Source of the DNA: an uncultured Bacteroidales bacterium
GTDB taxonomy: Bacteria; Bacteroidota; Bacteroidia; Bacteroidales; Paludibacteraceae
NCBI GenBank assembly: GCA_937901225.1
Contig: CALCGX010000037.1
Span: 1-9,801, forward strand
Direction of reading: 5' to 3'
DNA length: 9,801 nt
Notes under the pieces: model-generated
What the model was told of the DNA's origin: nothing
The model's database searches: none
The model's input: the letters and a program-made list of their open reading frames with translations, nothing else
In this document: positions 8,101 through 9,801 of the stretch, one piece after another
How positions within the stretch are numbered: the stretch's first letter is position 1
Layout: every line of letters starts with the position of its first letter
Translations under genes and position numbers: made by a program

Positions 8101-9138
8101 CGCGATGCTTTTCATAACAATGTAGTATATACGGCTAATAATAACGATCCGTATGGCATAGAATTTGTACACAATCCAGAAGGGTATATTCGCTATTTGA
8201 CAGCTGAGGAGCACTACCATTTCTATTACATTAAAGACCTTTTGGGTAATATCCGCGAGACGTATGTACATCCCGAAGCGGGGTATAAAGAGTGTATCCA
8301 GCGCATGCAGTATTATCCATCTGGTTTGCCATGGGCGGAGACAGCAGGTGCATCAGAGCAGCCTTGGAAATACAACAGTAAAGAGTTCGTGGAGATGCAT
8401 GGCTTGGATGAGTATGACAGCAAAGCACGTTGGTACTATCCTGCAATCTGCCGTACAACTACGATGGACCCGTTGGCGGAGAAGTATTATGCAACATCGC
8501 CTTATGCGTGGTGTGGGAATAATTTTGTGAGAAATGTTGATTTAAATGGAATGGACGTTTACACGTTTGGAGAAGATGGTTATTTCATTAACTCGCATAA
8601 ACAGGAAGGGGCTCATTATGGGATGGTATTATCAGCAGATGAAACTTTGAACTACACTTTTGATTTTGTTGATCCAATTAATGATCCGAAAGCTATCGAT
8701 AATGGCTTGATAAATAAGATATTAAGTTTAAAAAGTGAACAAATATCTGATGTGTTGTCTAAATCTGGAGTATATAATATTCACGGTGTAAAAGACAAAT
8801 ATTCTTTTATTTACCGTGAAAGCAATGCTAATAATATAGAAGGCGATGGTCGTATGGATTATGTCATAAATGGACAAATCAATAACGTACCTATTGTTTT
8901 ATATGAGGATTATTTGTTTATAACAGATACGCAAGGACAAAAATACGCTCATAATACTTACAACTTTGGTAACTTTTTATGGGGAGCAGGTGCTGATGCA
9001 CTTGGTATACCATATTTTATGGTAAAAATAGGTTCGAATATAAATAACTATCTAAATGATCCTTACTCAAAAGGTCAACTTGATTCTAAAGATGATCAAT
9101 TATCTATAAAATTAGGATTTCAATGGAACGAAAAATAA
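5146..9138 (+). CDS. RHS core protein with lamin-tail-like N-terminus and variable C-terminal tip
   Basis: Probable polymorphic-toxin-type RHS protein of 1330 residues, exported by a signal peptide cut after LFA (residue 20). Domains in order: a lamin-tail-like (LTD) beta domain at about 21-165, with VITEIMYD, GEFIELYNVY and DISGWSLE near its start; a DUF6443-like module at about 255-380 (TYYDAMYRPTLTF, EYDSYARPTKEW); about ten YD repeats at 497-960 (for example YDNRGNQ, YDALGRV, YDAEGNRL); the RHS core at 1026-1136 (KDLLGNIRETYV, YYPSGLPW, DPLAEKYY, NFVRNVDLNGM); then a 194-residue tip. The start ATG follows the previous stop by 5 bases and is confirmed by the signal peptide. The tip contains NFGNFLWG (1273-1280) and LDSKDDQLSIKLG (1312-1324). 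The lipoprotein gene overlaps the end by 16 bases, pointing to translational coupling. The YD-repeat and core identification is firm; the toxin role is inferred from architecture. No type IX secretion C-terminal sorting domain is seen. Confidence 0.9.
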   Translation: MKRVIIICSIFVSCLSHLFATDYVVITEIMYDTPLNEDQSKYIHNAGEFIELYNVYDNEADISGWSLETVQPKQTFKIPNGVVIPPQSTLIIAYKPNDTYLYAPSDSEEYDHYKEEFCWLYGIENSDNVETLFQNSIILPNTQTSLVLKDADGQTRDSTLFANDFPESPLYALNAGTISASDGCLEDVFSVQRRKVNFNANGTAIYNYIDWSGWNVAYNAKEITNNSIGNMTTNFWGCNILPFGDSESIETTNFIQEITPRVAMSNIDADQLLNTPSQATVKRTYYDAMYRPTLTFLLNQAPDQNNLVTLQEYDSYARPTKEWLPIVTEIDHLTKNTFKSNVEQFYSTESRPFVEQSYSTETWDNGVIKNKVAGLQKAGADMNSHKTTFAIRGNNANEVKLFSVSSDGLLEYNGFYHKGMLRVKQTKDEDNIAKVVYTNLCNQIVMEKVDNATTYYVYNDLNQLCYVLPHLAANQLTDGTYNDTTDVLKKYAYVYKYDNRGNQIYKRLPGCEPIVMEYDKRNLLVASQTGNQRNRGDCWIQYTYDKLCRLTRMTEINKSDGILIDTLQAGEVIGARSSTYNLIDGNNIQNVLYSSQLLITKNYDNYLHVQLLSDQIKSHMSFQAFEGNATYTTNAKGLLTGTRTYYLDGSGNYSETVYYYDYRGREIQRRSTNHLGGYDVLSTKYDFVNNITDTWSSQSTSDGITTTEHYHYTYDHANRPLTTTYTFNNESPMLLQSYNYDALGRVRSRHIHNGIDSVAFNYDIRNQVTKIKSSGYEQTYFYNQMCPIGNGVASTNYNGNISATTWTYGNKTNGYMYYYDKSNRLKSTYSIVDGEWGDYWYSETFTYDAHGNITHLDRWDYQDMMDYLYLTYNGNQLIKVGDNGYPSYGYEIRQYHDNNTSGNDFAYDLNGNMLHDKDRGIATIRYNLLNLPDTIQFTNGNQIVHRYDAEGNRLTTNYYTRKVTTTVPLGNVLTGTNNTTNYYITRDAFHNNVVYTANNNDPYGIEFVHNPEGYIRYLTAEEHYHFYYIKDLLGNIRETYVHPEAGYKECIQRMQYYPSGLPWAETAGASEQPWKYNSKEFVEMHGLDEYDSKARWYYPAICRTTTMDPLAEKYYATSPYAWCGNNFVRNVDLNGMDVYTFGEDGYFINSHKQEGAHYGMVLSADETLNYTFDFVDPINDPKAIDNGLINKILSLKSEQISDVLSKSGVYNIHGVKDKYSFIYRESNANNIEGDGRMDYVINGQINNVPIVLYEDYLFITDTQGQKYAHNTYNFGNFLWGAGADALGIPYFMVKIGSNINNYLNDPYSKGQLDSKDDQLSIKLGFQWNEK
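6169..6231 (+). repeat. Tandem 36-base in-frame duplication in the second RHS gene
   Basis: The unit at 6169-6204 encodes VEQFYSTESRPF (residues 342-353). It is followed directly by a diverged copy encoding VEQSYSTET (354-362). The first 27 bases of the two copies share 21 identities. The repeat keeps the reading frame and lies just before the YD-repeat array. It could be an old slippage duplication or two successive structural repeats of the shell. Confidence 0.5.
8221..8550 (+). other. RHS-associated core segment
   Basis: This stretch encodes residues 1026-1135 of the second RHS protein and holds the conserved block that marks the boundary before the tip: YIKDLLGNIRETYV, MQYYPSGLPW, WKYNSKEF, DPLAEKYYATSPYAWCGNN and NVDLNG. 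By my count 8281-8520 is 49% G+C, well above the tip that follows. In Rhs families this core is shared between proteins with different tips, so it is the natural place for homologous exchange of tip cassettes. Confidence 0.8.
8551..9138 (+). other. Candidate effector tip domain of the second RHS protein
   Basis: Residues 1136-1330, downstream of the RHS core. Visible marks are MDVYTFGEDGYF at the entry, a charged middle with GDGRMDY (1233-1239), YAHNTYNFGNFLWGAGADAL at 1267-1286 and LDSKDDQLSIKLGF at 1312-1325, ending at W1327. A C-terminal pattern of aromatic NxGNFxWG followed by D-x-x-D-Q-x-x-I-x-x-G recalls the polymorphic toxin type 44 group and other Bacteroidetes RHS tips; I hold this as a resemblance only. 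His1269, Asp1238 and Asp1313 are candidates for functional residues, but no catalytic mechanism can be assigned. G+C falls to 31% in 8701-9000. Confidence 0.55.
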
Positions 9139-9605
9139 TTTACACACATATATTGTGTATTTGTGCATTTTTGTTTACTTGTTGCACTGTAAAAGATAAA
9201 AATATTTCAGATAGCGATATGATTTCTTTTTCTAAAAAATGTGCACATTTATTCCCAGAATTAGGAATAAAAAGCATTGAATATAGAAATGGTGCTGGTT
9301 ATTACGTGTGCCAATATACAGATTCAACACTATTCATAGTGTCCAGTGATTTAAAAAAAGTTAGAGATATAACGAATGATAAAATACTTTCAATAGATAA
9401 AGATTATCTAAATCCATCTGTAAATTTAATAAGTTTATGCTCAATTATAGAAGAAATGGTACTATTTAATATTTGTTATGTTAAGACTGCAACTGGTGCA
9501 GTTTTTATCCAACGATTTGATGGCTATAGCATAACGAATAAAGATATGGCATATAAAAACGGATGGCAGCAGGTCGAACATAATTGGTATGTATCAAAAC
9601 AATAA
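9123..9605 (+). CDS. Small lipoprotein, candidate immunity protein for the RHS tip
   Basis: This 160-residue protein starts inside the end of the second RHS gene (16-base overlap in another frame), a typical toxin-immunity arrangement. A short Lys/Arg-bearing start and a hydrophobic run lead to FTCC, so Cys20 or Cys21 is the likely lipid-attached residue, although the lipobox is imperfect. The residues after it include several acidic ones (KDKNISDSD), which may favour surface export in Bacteroidota. The mature part mixes beta strands (SIEYRNGAGYYVCQY, STLFIVSSDL) with a helix (LISLCSIIEEMVLF) and ends WQQVEHNWYVSKQ. I do not recognise a family. It is very AT-rich (24% G+C by count over 9301-9480), matching the tip rather than the RHS core. 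Immunity function is inferred from position and size. If correct, a lipoprotein would protect the envelope rather than the cytoplasm. Confidence 0.7.
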   Translation: MERKIIYTHILCICAFLFTCCTVKDKNISDSDMISFSKKCAHLFPELGIKSIEYRNGAGYYVCQYTDSTLFIVSSDLKKVRDITNDKILSIDKDYLNPSVNLISLCSIIEEMVLFNICYVKTATGAVFIQRFDGYSITNKDMAYKNGWQQVEHNWYVSKQ

Positions 9606-9623
9606 TTTTAGTGATTTACAATC

Positions 9624-9801
9624 ATGAATTCAATAAAATCAATAATGCTTTTAACAGCGATTCTCTGCGCATACATGCTATACGCAGAAGACAATATCTA
9701 TATCAAACAGCAAGTAGCATACAAAGACCAAGGTGCCAGTGGCAAAGAACTGACTTGGGATTTTGGTATGCTGAGTCCAATCAACGAGGAGTACACTGTG
9801 G
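9624..9801 (+). CDS. N-terminal fragment of an unidentified exported protein
   Basis: Only the first 59 codons lie in the window. ATG 9624 opens a signal peptide with Lys5, a hydrophobic core at 7-20 and probable cleavage after LYA (residue 21). The mature start DNIYIKQQVAYKDQGASGK is followed by LTWDFGMLSPINEEYTV. I do not recognise it with certainty; exported proteins of this look occur beside RHS genes in Bacteroidales, as far as I recall. It begins 18 bases after the lipoprotein gene with no intervening terminator or promoter, so it is probably in the same operon. G+C returns to 43% (9661-9780), unlike the AT-rich genes before it. It may be a conserved shell component or the first gene of a further RHS set. 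Confidence 0.65.
   Translation, partial: MNSIKSIMLLTAILCAYMLYAEDNIYIKQQVAYKDQGASGKELTWDFGMLSPINEEYTV

Noticed and set aside
7465..8458. Antisense open frames of 75-111 codons opposite the RHS core gene
   Set aside because: They lie wholly inside a strongly supported coding region, have no promoter or recognisable domain, and reflect codon use of the + strand gene.
9100..9180. The lipoprotein gene as a frameshifted continuation of the RHS tip
   Set aside because: The RHS protein ends shortly after its LDSKDDQLSIKLG motif, and the overlapping frame opens with its own ATG and a hydrophobic signal ending in cysteines, so it is a separate gene.

Overview
The window looks like chromosomal DNA from a Bacteroidales bacterium (Bacteroidota). 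Two promoters match the Bacteroides pattern TTTG-N20-TAnnTTTG, the genes lack Shine-Dalgarno sequences, and the proteins are types typical of this order: a membrane TPR regulator, a DUF3244-like small exported protein, and RHS proteins with the Bacteroidetes N-terminal module. There is no taxonomic marker, so genus cannot be given. All supported genes are on the + strand. I see no tRNA, rRNA, CRISPR array, transposase or integrase.

Layout: (1) 22-1652 is a self-contained unit: a promoter, a gene for a signal-bearing, membrane-spanning TPR protein with a cytoplasmic coiled coil and a C-terminal helix-turn-helix-like region, and a strong hairpin terminator. (2) A second promoter at 1660-1691, almost identical to the first, starts a tightly packed series: a small exported beta-rich protein (1751-2128), a 997-residue RHS protein (2147-5140), a 1330-residue RHS protein with an N-terminal lamin-tail-like domain and a variable C-terminal tip (5146-9138), a small lipoprotein gene overlapping its end by 16 bases (9123-9605), and the start of another exported protein (9624 to the window end). 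Gaps are 18, 5, -16 and 18 bases, so these are probably one operon.

How it may work: the two RHS proteins look like the two halves of one YD-repeat shell, exported as separate polypeptides. The second carries the canonical RHS core (about residues 1026-1136) followed by about 194 residues of different composition, the position where polymorphic toxins keep their effector domain. The overlapping lipoprotein gene sits where an immunity gene is expected. The tip and the lipoprotein gene are clearly AT-richer (31% and about 24% G+C in counted stretches) than the core upstream (49%) and the next gene downstream (43%), which fits a swappable cassette. Toxin and immunity functions are inferences from position and weak motif resemblance.
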